Assembly (NCBI GenBank): GCA_003354055.1
Contig: PIVQ01000373.1
Location: 1-7,021 of the forward strand
Origin: Desulfobacteraceae bacterium
GTDB lineage: Bacteria; Desulfobacterota; Desulfobacteria; Desulfobacterales; Desulfobacteraceae
Length of the DNA: 7,021 nucleotides
Direction of reading: 5' to 3'
Of this stretch, positions 1 to 5,846 are shown piece after piece (the stretch's first letter is position 1; each line of letters begins with the position of its first letter). The notes under the pieces were generated by a model. It saw nothing but the letters and a program-made list of their open reading frames with translations. It ran no database searches and was not told the DNA's origin. The position numbers were made by a program, and so were the translations under genes.

Positions 1-1125
1 GAGATCATTTCCAACTGTCTGATGTGCGGCTCCTGTGCCGTTGCCTGTCCCTCGGGTATCAACCATTATGAACGGTTCATGGAGATGCGGCAGAAAATGG
101 TTGAGGATCTGGGGGAAACACCTGCCATAAAAGGGCTGATCTATCTTCTGTCAAAGGAGTTCCGGCTCAGGACCGGAACCCGGATGGCCGCCCTGAGCCA
201 GCGCATTACCCCTGAGTTTGTCGCCGACAAATACCGGCTGGGTAATATCCCGGTCAGCAAATTTCCCGGTCTGAATACAAGCCCTTTCAGGAATGGTCAG
301 CCGGACCGCCTTCCTGCCTTGCAGGGCACATCCAGAGGCCGCCTGGTCTACTTCACCGGATGCGCCACAAATTATATGTTTGCGGATACGGGCAACTCCG
401 TGGTCGGTATCCTCACGATGCTGGGGTACGAGGTTATTATCCCCAAAGACCAGACCTGCTGCGCCATTCCCCTGCTCTTCCACGGGGCGGCCAAAAAGGC
501 TGTCCACAACATCCGGACCAATATCAGAGCCCTGTCCAGACACCCCTATGACAGAATCATTGTGGACTGCACCACCTGCGGGGCAGCCCTGAAGGATGAG
601 TACCCGGGATTTATATCCAGAGCTATGGCAAAGGCAGAAGAACAGGGGGTAAAATCAGACTTGGCGCACCTGGCTTGCGCGGCCGGAAACATCTCTGAAT
701 TAACCACGGATATTTTAAGCTTTCTGGCAGAGCACGACCTTGAATTCGAATCCGCCCCGGACACCCGTCATCTGGGCCGGGCCATTTACCATGCCCCCTG
801 CCATTCCAGAAACAGCTTCAACACCCAGTCAAAGGTTCAGACCCTGCTCGGACAATTGCCCAACCTGGATTATATTCCTACATCAGGCGAAGCTGACTGC
901 TGCGGCGGAGGCGGCACATTTTTCTATGAACATCCTGAAACAGCCGGGAAAATGATGGACAAAAAGTTAACGCAGCTCCGGGCCATAAACCCTGATATCT
1001 GGCTTACGGATTGCCCGGTATGCCGTATCAACCTGGCCGGTAACCTTGATAAAAAAGATCAGGTTCAGGTCTGCCATCCGGTGGTCCCCATTTTCAGGGC
1101 CCTATCCAAAAGGTCTGCGGTATGA
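1..1125 (+). CDS. (Fe-S)-binding oxidoreductase subunit, GlcF/LldE/HdrD-like (5' partial)
   Basis: The reading frame is open from base 1, so the N-terminus lies outside the window; the first ATG at 22 falls inside a cluster motif and is not the start. Numbering visible residues from base 1, a [4Fe-4S] motif CLMCGSCAVACP spans residues 6-17. It matches the second of the two ferredoxin clusters usual in GlcF-type proteins; the first would be upstream. Two cysteine-rich CCG domains follow. The first has GCATN near 120, a CC pair at 153-154 and CTTC at 190-193. The second has APCH near 266, DCCGGGG at 299-305 and CPVC at 338-341. Such proteins relay electrons from a flavin 2-hydroxyacid dehydrogenase (GlcD type) or act in heterodisulfide reductase-like complexes. 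The LarA-family racemase directly downstream favours a lactate/glycolate-type hydroxyacid oxidase subunit in the cytoplasm. The family is sure; the exact substrate is inferred. Confidence 0.9.
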   Translation, partial: EIISNCLMCGSCAVACPSGINHYERFMEMRQKMVEDLGETPAIKGLIYLLSKEFRLRTGTRMAALSQRITPEFVADKYRLGNIPVSKFPGLNTSPFRNGQPDRLPALQGTSRGRLVYFTGCATNYMFADTGNSVVGILTMLGYEVIIPKDQTCCAIPLLFHGAAKKAVHNIRTNIRALSRHPYDRIIVDCTTCGAALKDEYPGFISRAMAKAEEQGVKSDLAHLACAAGNISELTTDILSFLAEHDLEFESAPDTRHLGRAIYHAPCHSRNSFNTQSKVQTLLGQLPNLDYIPTSGEADCCGGGGTFFYEHPETAGKMMDKKLTQLRAINPDIWLTDCPVCRINLAGNLDKKDQVQVCHPVVPIFRALSKRSAV

Positions 1126-2417
1126 AAATTTGTCTGAAAAAAGGCCGGTCACACTTAAACCTTGAGGTGGCGGATCAAAAGATCCTGGGTGTGCTTAAAG
1201 GCAGGCAGGTTCCTGCCCTTACCCGGCAAGCCATCAATGACATCATTGAAACCGGAATCCTGCAAAACACTCCCGAACAGATCGAAAATAAAACCATTGC
1301 TGTCATCATCCCCGACGATACCAGGCTCTGGGCCAGGGGAGATCTCTTTGTACCCACAATTATTGACACCCTCATCGATTACGGGGCGGATCCAGGCAGG
1401 ATACGTATTATCATTGCCCTTGGCACCCACAGGGATATCCGGAAAGAAAGATTTGCCTCCCTGTGCGGAGAAGGCAGCAAGGTAAAGGTCCTCAATTCCG
1501 CAGGCCTTGATCCCACCCGCCTTGTGACCATCGGAAGCACTGCCCGCGGCACCCCGCTGACCATCACCCTGGAGGCCTGGGAAGCCGACCATATTATTAT
1601 CTTTGGCGGCATCCTCCACCATATGCTGGCAGGGTACGGGGGCGGCAGAAAATACATTCTGCCGGGAATTGCCGGAGAAGCTTCCATCCAGACCAACCAC
1701 TCCCTGGCAATTGACAAAAACGGCATCCCCCACACTCGGGTAAAACAGGCCGTCTGCCATGGAAATCCCGTGAGCGAGGATATGCAGGACGGGGCAGACC
1801 TGTTTTTAAAGGATAAAACATGTACCTATGTGGCTGTGGCTGCCAACGGCAGAGGAGATATTTTCCATGCAGATGTCGGCGGACTCCACACCACATTTGA
1901 ACACGGCTGTAAACAACTGGACCGGGCCTGCTGCGTGGATGTAGACCAAAAGGCGGATTTTATCCTGTTCTCAGCCGGAGGGCATCGCACCGACGGCCAG
2001 CTTTACCAGGCCACAAAAGCCCTGTTCAATGCGGTAAGCGTGGCCAGGGAGGGCGCCCCCCTTTTATTTGTGGCCGGTTGCGGCCAGGGTGTAGGCAACG
2101 ACAGCTTTGCATCGGCCTTAAGGCAATTTAAAGACCGTCCTGAAGCCTTGGGAAAGCAACTGGCATATAGCTTCCACATGCCGGCCTATGTGGCGCTGCG
2201 GGTGATAGACATGCTTAATCGCTTTCGCATTACCCTGGTCTCTGATTTGGATGAGGCCACCACCCGGGACCTGGGCTTTGAATTTACATTAGATCCCCAA
2301 GAGTTGATAAACAGCCTGGAAGGGAAAGGATACATTATACCATTTGCAGAAAATATCCTGCCAAGGGTGAAAGATTCTTTGCCAAGAAAAGAACAAAAAA
2401 ACAATACAGGAAGGTGA
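1122..2417 (+). CDS. larA: LarA-family nickel-dependent 2-hydroxyacid racemase/epimerase
   Basis: The 431-residue protein has the usual length of lactate racemase LarA. LarA uses the nickel-pincer nucleotide cofactor to interconvert the stereoisomers of 2-hydroxyacids by hydride transfer. All hallmark residues can be placed by motif and spacing: PDDTR (D66, R68) in the N-terminal domain, GTHR with H103, HHMLAG with catalytic H167, GGGRK with K177 (the lysine carrying the cofactor, 10 residues after the histidine), the Ni-ligand histidine H193 in TNHSL, and Q296/K299 in YQATK. These match H108, H174, K184, H200, Q295 and K298 of the Lactobacillus plantarum enzyme. The ATG overlaps the stop of the Fe-S subunit (ATGA), with AAAAGG about 8 bases upstream, so the genes are probably translationally coupled. 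Cofactor genes larB, larC and larE are not in the window. Related LarA paralogs act on malate, phenyllactate, 2-hydroxyglutarate or sugar acids, so lactate is only the default substrate. Confidence 0.9.
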   Translation: MKICLKKGRSHLNLEVADQKILGVLKGRQVPALTRQAINDIIETGILQNTPEQIENKTIAVIIPDDTRLWARGDLFVPTIIDTLIDYGADPGRIRIIIALGTHRDIRKERFASLCGEGSKVKVLNSAGLDPTRLVTIGSTARGTPLTITLEAWEADHIIIFGGILHHMLAGYGGGRKYILPGIAGEASIQTNHSLAIDKNGIPHTRVKQAVCHGNPVSEDMQDGADLFLKDKTCTYVAVAANGRGDIFHADVGGLHTTFEHGCKQLDRACCVDVDQKADFILFSAGGHRTDGQLYQATKALFNAVSVAREGAPLLFVAGCGQGVGNDSFASALRQFKDRPEALGKQLAYSFHMPAYVALRVIDMLNRFRITLVSDLDEATTRDLGFEFTLDPQELINSLEGKGYIIPFAENILPRVKDSLPRKEQKNNTGR

Positions 2418-2418
2418 T

Positions 2419-2991
2419 ATGGACGAAAAAAGCATATCCGAGAATATAAAGAAACTGAGAATCCAAAAGAAGATGACCCTCCAGGACCTGGCTGTAAGAA
2501 CCGGCTTGACCAAAGGGTATCTTTCAAAAGTGGAGCGCGCCCAAAAAGCCCCGCCCTACTCCACCCTGACTAAAATCGCAGCAGCTTTAGGTATTGAAAT
2601 CACCGCCCTTTTGTCCGGAGATGTGACACCGCCTGCAGATGTCCGCCTTTATCTGAGCCAAGGCAGCAAGAGGGAACTGATCCGGGAAACAGATCAGTTT
2701 GCCGGATATGATTATGAAATTCTGGCAGACGGGAAACCGGGGAAAAACATGGAACCGTTTATCATCCATGCCCCGTGGGAAATCTCCCGGACCTATACCC
2801 ATGAAGGGGAAGAGACCATCTATGTCATGGACGGAGAGTTGGAGTTCCATTACGGGGATGAGGTATACCTGATGAAGCCCGGGGACAATATTTATTTTGA
2901 CTCCATTGTTCCCCATGTGGGCAGAAGCCTTGGGAGTTCAAAGGCAAGGCTTCTGGTGGTCATCTACTTTTACAAGCGGAACCGATTTTAA
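2419..2991 (+). CDS. XRE-family transcriptional regulator with C-terminal cupin domain
   Basis: The 190-residue protein has an N-terminal XRE helix-turn-helix (about residues 9-65). Its core reads TLQDLAVRTGLTKGYLSKVE, followed by a typical LTKIAAALGI helix. A short linker leads to a single cupin barrel (about 110-186). Cupin motif 1 is visible as THEGEETIYVMDGE, with H128 and E132 as likely metal or ligand contacts and Y126 where a first histidine often stands. Motif 2 includes MKPGD and VPH (H166). This architecture, as in PuuR/SutR-like proteins, usually gives a small-molecule-responsive DNA-binding regulator. The start is one base after the racemase stop, with AGGAAGG at 2408-2414, so the gene is the last of the upstream operon. 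Control of the hydroxyacid genes, possibly including itself, is inferred from position. The gene ends 4 bases from the convergent hemerythrin gene and has no obvious terminator hairpin. Confidence 0.9.
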   Translation: MDEKSISENIKKLRIQKKMTLQDLAVRTGLTKGYLSKVERAQKAPPYSTLTKIAAALGIEITALLSGDVTPPADVRLYLSQGSKRELIRETDQFAGYDYEILADGKPGKNMEPFIIHAPWEISRTYTHEGEETIYVMDGELEFHYGDEVYLMKPGDNIYFDSIVPHVGRSLGSSKARLLVVIYFYKRNRF

Positions 2992-2995
2992 CCCG

Positions 2996-3421
2996 TTACT
3001 CAGCGGCTTGCCGACCCAGAAGATCTTCCAATTCACTGTTACGGATAAACTCTCCCAGTTTCATGTCATTGTCAAGGATATGCTCCATTATCCATCCTAA
3101 AATTGTCTGTTCCAGTATTTGCGCCCCCTCTTCCGAGAACCGGGTATGGGCTTTGCGAAAGGATTTGATCATTTCAATATAATGGTGGTGCTGCTGGATA
3201 TGGTATTCCCTGTCCGGATATTCATAGGTTTCCATATACTCTTCTTCAAGGTTAAAATGATGGGATACATACATGACAAGGAAGGCTGTAGTATAGGTGA
3301 ACATCTTCGGATCCGCCCCCCTGGCGTTTGCATTCCTTAAATCATCCAGAAGACTTATGAGCTGGCTATGCTGGGTATCCTGCCATAAAACACCGGTTTG
3401 ATATTTTTTATCCAACTCCAT
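2996..3421 (-). CDS. Bacteriohemerythrin (O2-binding di-iron protein)
   Basis: The 141-residue single-domain protein fits the usual length of bacteriohemerythrins. All seven di-iron ligands of the family can be placed: H18 (WQDTQHSQL), H55 and E59 (HHFNLEEE), H74 and H78 (HIQQHHH), and H114 and D119 (EHILDND). Such proteins reversibly bind oxygen in the cytoplasm and serve in O2 storage, delivery, scavenging or sensing, which fits an anaerobe facing oxygen. No methyl-accepting, GGDEF or other output domain is attached. The start at 3421 is chosen over an in-frame ATG at 3526 because it begins the conserved MELDKKYQTGVLW region and has a strong GAGGAGG site 7 bases upstream. The extra 35 codons would also cover the promoter proposed below. 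The gene appears monocistronic, convergent with the cupin regulator and divergent from the acyltransferase operon. Confidence 0.92.
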   Translation of the reverse strand: MELDKKYQTGVLWQDTQHSQLISLLDDLRNANARGADPKMFTYTTAFLVMYVSHHFNLEEEYMETYEYPDREYHIQQHHHYIEMIKSFRKAHTRFSEEGAQILEQTILGWIMEHILDNDMKLGEFIRNSELEDLLGRQAAE

Positions 3422-3428
3422 AGTCCTG

Positions 3429-3435
3429 CCTCCTC
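3429..3435 (-). promoter_or_regulatory. Ribosome binding site deciding the hemerythrin start
   Basis: On the - strand GAGGAGG lies 7 bases before the ATG at 3421. No comparable site precedes the in-frame upstream ATG at 3526, so the shorter 141-residue protein is preferred. Confidence 0.8.
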
Positions 3436-3476
3436 TCTGATGGGTTTCTTTTCTAGTGTAGGAAATACCCTCACAA

Positions 3477-3505
3477 ATTACAAGAAGCAGGTTGTGCCGG
3501 TACAA
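3477..3505 (-). promoter_or_regulatory. Putative sigma70-type promoter of the hemerythrin gene
   Basis: Read on the - strand, TTGTAC (3505-3500) and TGTAAT (3482-3477) are separated by exactly 17 bases, close to the TTGACA/TATAAT consensus. Transcription would start near 3470 and give a leader of about 50 bases to the ATG at 3421. The -35 element lies inside an inverted repeat (3491-3506). This is a visual match only; no transcription evidence is available. Confidence 0.5.
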
Positions 3506-3506
3506 C
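3491..3506. promoter_or_regulatory. Operator-like palindrome over the hemerythrin -35
   Basis: GTTGTGCCGGTACAAC is a 16-base palindrome: 5-base arms GTTGT/ACAAC around a symmetric CCGG core, with one mismatched position pair. It overlaps the proposed -35 hexamer of the hemerythrin promoter and could bind a dimeric repressor. It also lies about 25 bases upstream of the rightward -35, so one regulator could affect both directions. The binding protein is unknown. Confidence 0.4.
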
Positions 3507-3513
3507 TTAAGAC

Positions 3514-3523
3514 ATTTTAAAAT
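3514..3523. repeat. AT palindrome between the divergent promoters
   Basis: ATTTTAAAAT is a perfect 10-base palindrome lying between the two proposed -35 elements. It could be an AT-rich UP-element-like or regulator-binding segment. Short AT palindromes also arise by chance, so this is weak. It does not fit the FNR/CRP-type TTGAT-N4-ATCAA pattern. Confidence 0.25.
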
Positions 3524-3529
3524 CAATCG

Positions 3530-3557
3530 TTGCTTAATCGGGTCTCTTTCTTAGAAT
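3530..3557 (+). promoter_or_regulatory. Putative promoter of the acyltransferase/PP-loop/ligase operon
   Basis: TTGCTT (3530-3535) and TAGAAT (3552-3557) are spaced by 16 bases and point toward the gene starting at 3682. The implied start near 3564 would leave a leader of roughly 118 bases, which contains the direct and inverted repeats listed below. This is a visual consensus match only. Confidence 0.4.
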
Positions 3558-3582
3558 AAATTCCCAGCCCAGGGAGATTTGT

Positions 3583-3592
3583 CCTGTTCATT
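3583..3592 (+). repeat. Direct repeat CCTGTTCATT, copy 1
   Basis: This 10-base sequence recurs exactly at 3622-3631, 39 bases further on, flanking the palindrome at 3602-3616. It lies within the presumed leader of the rightward operon. It could be a tandem protein-binding site or the trace of a small duplication. Confidence 0.45.
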
Positions 3593-3601
3593 CGAAAATA
3601 T

Positions 3602-3616
3602 GGGACTGTCAGTCCC
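3602..3616. repeat. Perfect inverted repeat GGGACTG-T-CAGTCCC
   Basis: Two 7-base arms are perfectly complementary around a single central T. The centre is too tight for all 7 pairs to form in RNA, so a dimeric protein operator is a more natural reading than a hairpin, though a shortened stem is possible. It sits between the two CCTGTTCATT repeats, downstream of the proposed rightward promoter, where a bound repressor would block transcription. Confidence 0.45.
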
Positions 3617-3621
3617 CCGGG

Positions 3622-3631
3622 CCTGTTCATT
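3622..3631 (+). repeat. Direct repeat CCTGTTCATT, copy 2
   Basis: This is an exact second copy of the sequence at 3583-3592. It follows the GGGACTG/CAGTCCC palindrome and precedes the hairpin at 3637-3655. Confidence 0.45.
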
Positions 3632-3636
3632 ATTAT

Positions 3637-3655
3637 CGGGAAACAACTTTTCCCG
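3637..3655 (+). promoter_or_regulatory. Leader hairpin CGGGAAA/TTTCCCG upstream of the acyltransferase RBS
   Basis: A perfect 7-base-pair stem with a 5-base loop (CAACT) ends 14 bases before the strong ribosome binding site of the next gene. It is not followed by a clean T-run, so it does not look like a simple intrinsic terminator. A role in mRNA stability, translation control or regulator binding is possible but unproven. Confidence 0.4.
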
Positions 3656-3669
3656 TCACCTTTATTTCT

Positions 3670-3677
3670 AAGGAGGT
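3670..3677 (+). promoter_or_regulatory. Strong ribosome binding site of the acyltransferase gene
   Basis: AAGGAGGT is a full Shine-Dalgarno match ending 4 bases before the ATG at 3682. It is the strongest site in the window and fixes this start. Confidence 0.8.
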
Positions 3678-3681
3678 CTTC

Positions 3682-4638
3682 ATGCCTATTTCTCTACCAA
3701 AGCATCTGGTAAAAAAAATCGTTCTTTCACACGGTATCATTCCCAAATCATTCCGTCATCGTCTGTTGCGGCGTATGATTCATCTGCCGCAGGCCCCGCC
3801 CGGCATTACCTATGAGATCGCCCGCACCAGAGAAGATCTGGATGCGGCATTTTCCCTGGTTTACCAGGCTTATCGCAGAGAAGGAATTACCCCGTATGAT
3901 CCTTCACAAAGACGGATCACCCTCTTTCATGCCCTTCCATCCACAACGACATTGGTGGCAAAAAAAGGTCCAAGAGTAGTTGCAACGGTCTCTTTGATCA
4001 AGGATGGAGAATTAGGTGTGCCTTCAGACACCCTGACCGACCTGAATTCCTTCAGGCGACCCGGCAAACGGATGGCTGAAATTTCATCTCTGGCCCTGCG
4101 GCCGGATTTACATGGACAGGCAGCCGGGGTCATGTTCTATCTGACCAAGTATATGATCCGCTACAGCCGGGAGTACTTTGGTGTTGACCGGTATATCATT
4201 TCGGTCCATCCCGGACGACTGCCCCTATACCAGGGGCTTTTTCTATTCACCCCGCTTACCGGAGTCCGGGTGAGATCCCACAGCTTTGCCAATAACGCCC
4301 CTGCGGTGACAGCGGTTCGCAACCTTGCAACAGCTGCGGCTGACTTTCATAAGGTTTACAAAGATGCTCCCGGCCACAGGAATTTATACAGGTTTCTGTT
4401 CAGGTCCTCCGGTAAAAGAGAAGAGCTTGCCATGAAATTTCCGTCAAGGCGGTCCGCCACAATTTTGGACCCTGTGATGACCCCTGAACTGCTGTCCTAT
4501 TTTTTCAGGCAAAAAACAGACATTTTTACCTCTGCAGATCCAAGGCAGATAAAAAAATTAAGGCAGATATACCCGGGTGAGATTTTCTCCAAAGCCCTGC
4601 CGGACTCCAAGCCACCATCAAAGTCCTTCCTCATCTGA
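3682..4638 (+). CDS. FeeM-like N-acyltransferase (N-acyl amino acid synthase / GNAT-fold)
   Basis: The 318-residue protein resembles the FeeM N-acyl amino acid synthase group, a GNAT-like fold related to LuxI autoinducer synthases and to exosortase-associated acyltransferases. Visible signs are YEIARTREDLDAAFSLVYQAY (44-64), a TTTLVAKKGPRVVATVSLI strand pair (88-106), an AEISSLALRPD segment (132-142), a helix at 148-166, and ISVHPGRLPLYQGLFLF (173-189), the family's usual H/P-rich and Y-x-x-G-F-like region. FeeM-type enzymes move a long-chain acyl group onto an amino acid amine. The first 35 residues are basic and possibly amphipathic (K7-R31), and there is no classical signal peptide. The C-terminal 100 residues lack a recognised domain. 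The gene heads an operon with a PP-loop enzyme and an acyl-CoA synthetase, a sensible acyl supplier. The acyl donor and acceptor are unknown. A generic GNAT acetyltransferase is the main alternative. Confidence 0.7.
   Translation: MPISLPKHLVKKIVLSHGIIPKSFRHRLLRRMIHLPQAPPGITYEIARTREDLDAAFSLVYQAYRREGITPYDPSQRRITLFHALPSTTTLVAKKGPRVVATVSLIKDGELGVPSDTLTDLNSFRRPGKRMAEISSLALRPDLHGQAAGVMFYLTKYMIRYSREYFGVDRYIISVHPGRLPLYQGLFLFTPLTGVRVRSHSFANNAPAVTAVRNLATAAADFHKVYKDAPGHRNLYRFLFRSSGKREELAMKFPSRRSATILDPVMTPELLSYFFRQKTDIFTSADPRQIKKLRQIYPGEIFSKALPDSKPPSKSFLI
4221..4242 (+). other. Intragenic terminator-like hairpin with T-run
   Basis: GCCCCT and AGGGGC form a perfect GC-rich 6-bp stem with a 5-base loop (ATACC), followed directly by TTTTT. 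This is the shape of an intrinsic terminator, but it lies well inside the acyltransferase coding region, over codons for the conserved LPLYQGLF stretch. Translating ribosomes would normally mask it. It may be coincidence or may give polarity when translation stops. Confidence 0.3.
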
Positions 4639-4691
4639 ATAGATCCTGGTAACGCCCTCCCCTTTTAACATACAAACCAAAGGAAATAATT

Positions 4692-5846
4692 ATGACATCC
4701 GCACAAGCAACTCTCAGAGAAATGAAGGTCTTTGAATTCTATAAGACAAAAATATGGCCGATCCATCGCCTGTTTGTAAAACGCCATTTAACCCCCAGAT
4801 GCTCCCGCTGTTTTCTGCCCCAGTCCTATACCGTACTGGAAAAAGGTATATGCAAACTCTGCCTGACGGATAAGACAGAAAATTGCGGCGTTACCAAGGA
4901 AAACCGGAATCACCTCCAGGCGGAACTGGACTGCATCATGGCAAAGGTTTTATCCAAGAAAAATATAAAATTCCATGCTTTGATTCTTCTCAGCGGCGGC
5001 AAGGACAGCAGTTTTATGCTCCACAGACTGAAAACCCTCTATCCTAAATTACGGATTCTGGCAATGACCCTGGACAATACCTTTATGAGCCCGGTTGCAC
5101 TGGACAACATCGCCACTGTCATCCGGACGACCGGTGTGGACCATATCATGGTGAGGCCCGCTGCCCGCCTCATGGAAAAAATGTTCAAAGCGGCCTTCTC
5201 TCAAACGGACAACCGGGGATGTGCGGCCGTTGTGGATCAATTTGACGGTGATTTTTTCTCTGATGCCGCCCGGAACCTGGCGGCCCAAATGGGCATCCCC
5301 TATATCTTCTGCGGACTTTCCCGGGACCAGGTCCGGCACATCCTGAAACTGGACTCCTTTATCGCCGATGAGTCAACAGAGACCAAAACACGGGAGCAGG
5401 TGGCAGGAATACCGCTGACCCGAATATTTGGCCCACAGGAAATGGGGTATTGGTGGGATGGCCGGGCCTGGCCAAGGGAGAAACGGCCGAGAATGATCTT
5501 TCCCTTTTTCATCTGGGATTATGAGGAATCCTATATCCGGTCAAAAGTTCTTGAGCTCGGGCTTCTCCAACCAGGAAAGGACAGCCCCCTGGTAACAAAC
5601 TCCAGCCTCATTCCCCTTATGGGATTAGTTGACATGGCCCGGCTGGGGTACTCCTCGTTTGAGCCGGAATTTGCCAGAATGGTCCGCCAGGGAAAAGCCG
5701 ACAGAAAAGAGTGGCTATTTACCTTTGAAACCCTGGAGTATGCCGCACGGACCGGCAGGTTTCTGGGCCGGTCCGTCAATCAGGTCATGGACCGCCTTTC
5801 GCTTACGCCCGAAGACTTAGGTATAGGAGGACAATCCAATGACTGA
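4692..5846 (+). CDS. PP-loop ATP pyrophosphatase with zinc ribbon, N-acetyl sugar amidotransferase-like
   Basis: The 384-residue protein starts with a short lead (1-35), then a four-cysteine zinc ribbon (C37, C40, C54, C57; CSRC...CKLC). An alpha-hydrolase/PP-loop domain follows, with the ATP-binding signature LLSGGKDSS (99-107) and a LAMTLDN strand (123-129). The layout recalls WbpG/PseA-type N-acetyl sugar amidotransferases and other PP-loop enzymes that adenylate a carbonyl or carboxylate oxygen before attack by ammonia or sulfur. At the position where relatives often carry a TNC motif, this protein has VTNSS (301-305), so the cysteine is replaced by serine. No HisH-like glutaminase partner is in the window. 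The start has AGGAAA upstream at 4681 and follows the acyltransferase by 53 bases that contain no terminator. Its neighbours suggest it modifies an acylated amino acid or related carboxylate rather than a surface sugar, but this is inference. tRNA thiolation enzymes are a less likely alternative. Confidence 0.72.
   Translation: MTSAQATLREMKVFEFYKTKIWPIHRLFVKRHLTPRCSRCFLPQSYTVLEKGICKLCLTDKTENCGVTKENRNHLQAELDCIMAKVLSKKNIKFHALILLSGGKDSSFMLHRLKTLYPKLRILAMTLDNTFMSPVALDNIATVIRTTGVDHIMVRPAARLMEKMFKAAFSQTDNRGCAAVVDQFDGDFFSDAARNLAAQMGIPYIFCGLSRDQVRHILKLDSFIADESTETKTREQVAGIPLTRIFGPQEMGYWWDGRAWPREKRPRMIFPFFIWDYEESYIRSKVLELGLLQPGKDSPLVTNSSLIPLMGLVDMARLGYSSFEPEFARMVRQGKADRKEWLFTFETLEYAARTGRFLGRSVNQVMDRLSLTPEDLGIGGQSND

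Noticed and set aside
22..24. ATG at 22 as the start of the Fe-S subunit
   Set aside because: The frame is open upstream and the first cysteine of the CxxCxxCxxxCP motif is encoded before this ATG, so the gene is simply cut by the window edge.
151..543. 130-residue open frame on the - strand
   Set aside because: It is a shadow of the Fe-S subunit gene, with no domain and no convincing ribosome binding site.
1155..1760. 201-residue open frame on the - strand
   Set aside because: It lies entirely within the racemase gene, whose full active-site set proves the + strand frame, and it shows no recognisable motif.
2046..2065. GC-rich near-palindrome AGGGAGGGCGCCCCCCT followed by TTT, terminator-like
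   Set aside because: It is inside the racemase reading frame, the stem has a mismatch and only a 3-base loop, and the T-run is short, so chance is more likely.
3422..3526. In-frame 35-codon N-terminal extension of the hemerythrin gene starting at 3526
   Set aside because: The conserved domain begins at the ATG at 3421, which has a strong GAGGAGG site, and the extension would cover the proposed promoter and operator.
3514..3527. Possible FNR/CRP-type site near ATTTTAAAATCAAT
   Set aside because: Only one ATCAA half-site is present; the opposite TTGAT half at the required spacing is missing.
4639..4691. Possible terminator or separate promoter between the acyltransferase and PP-loop genes
   Set aside because: The 53 bases hold no hairpin with T-run and no clear -35/-10 pair; only a ribosome binding site is visible.
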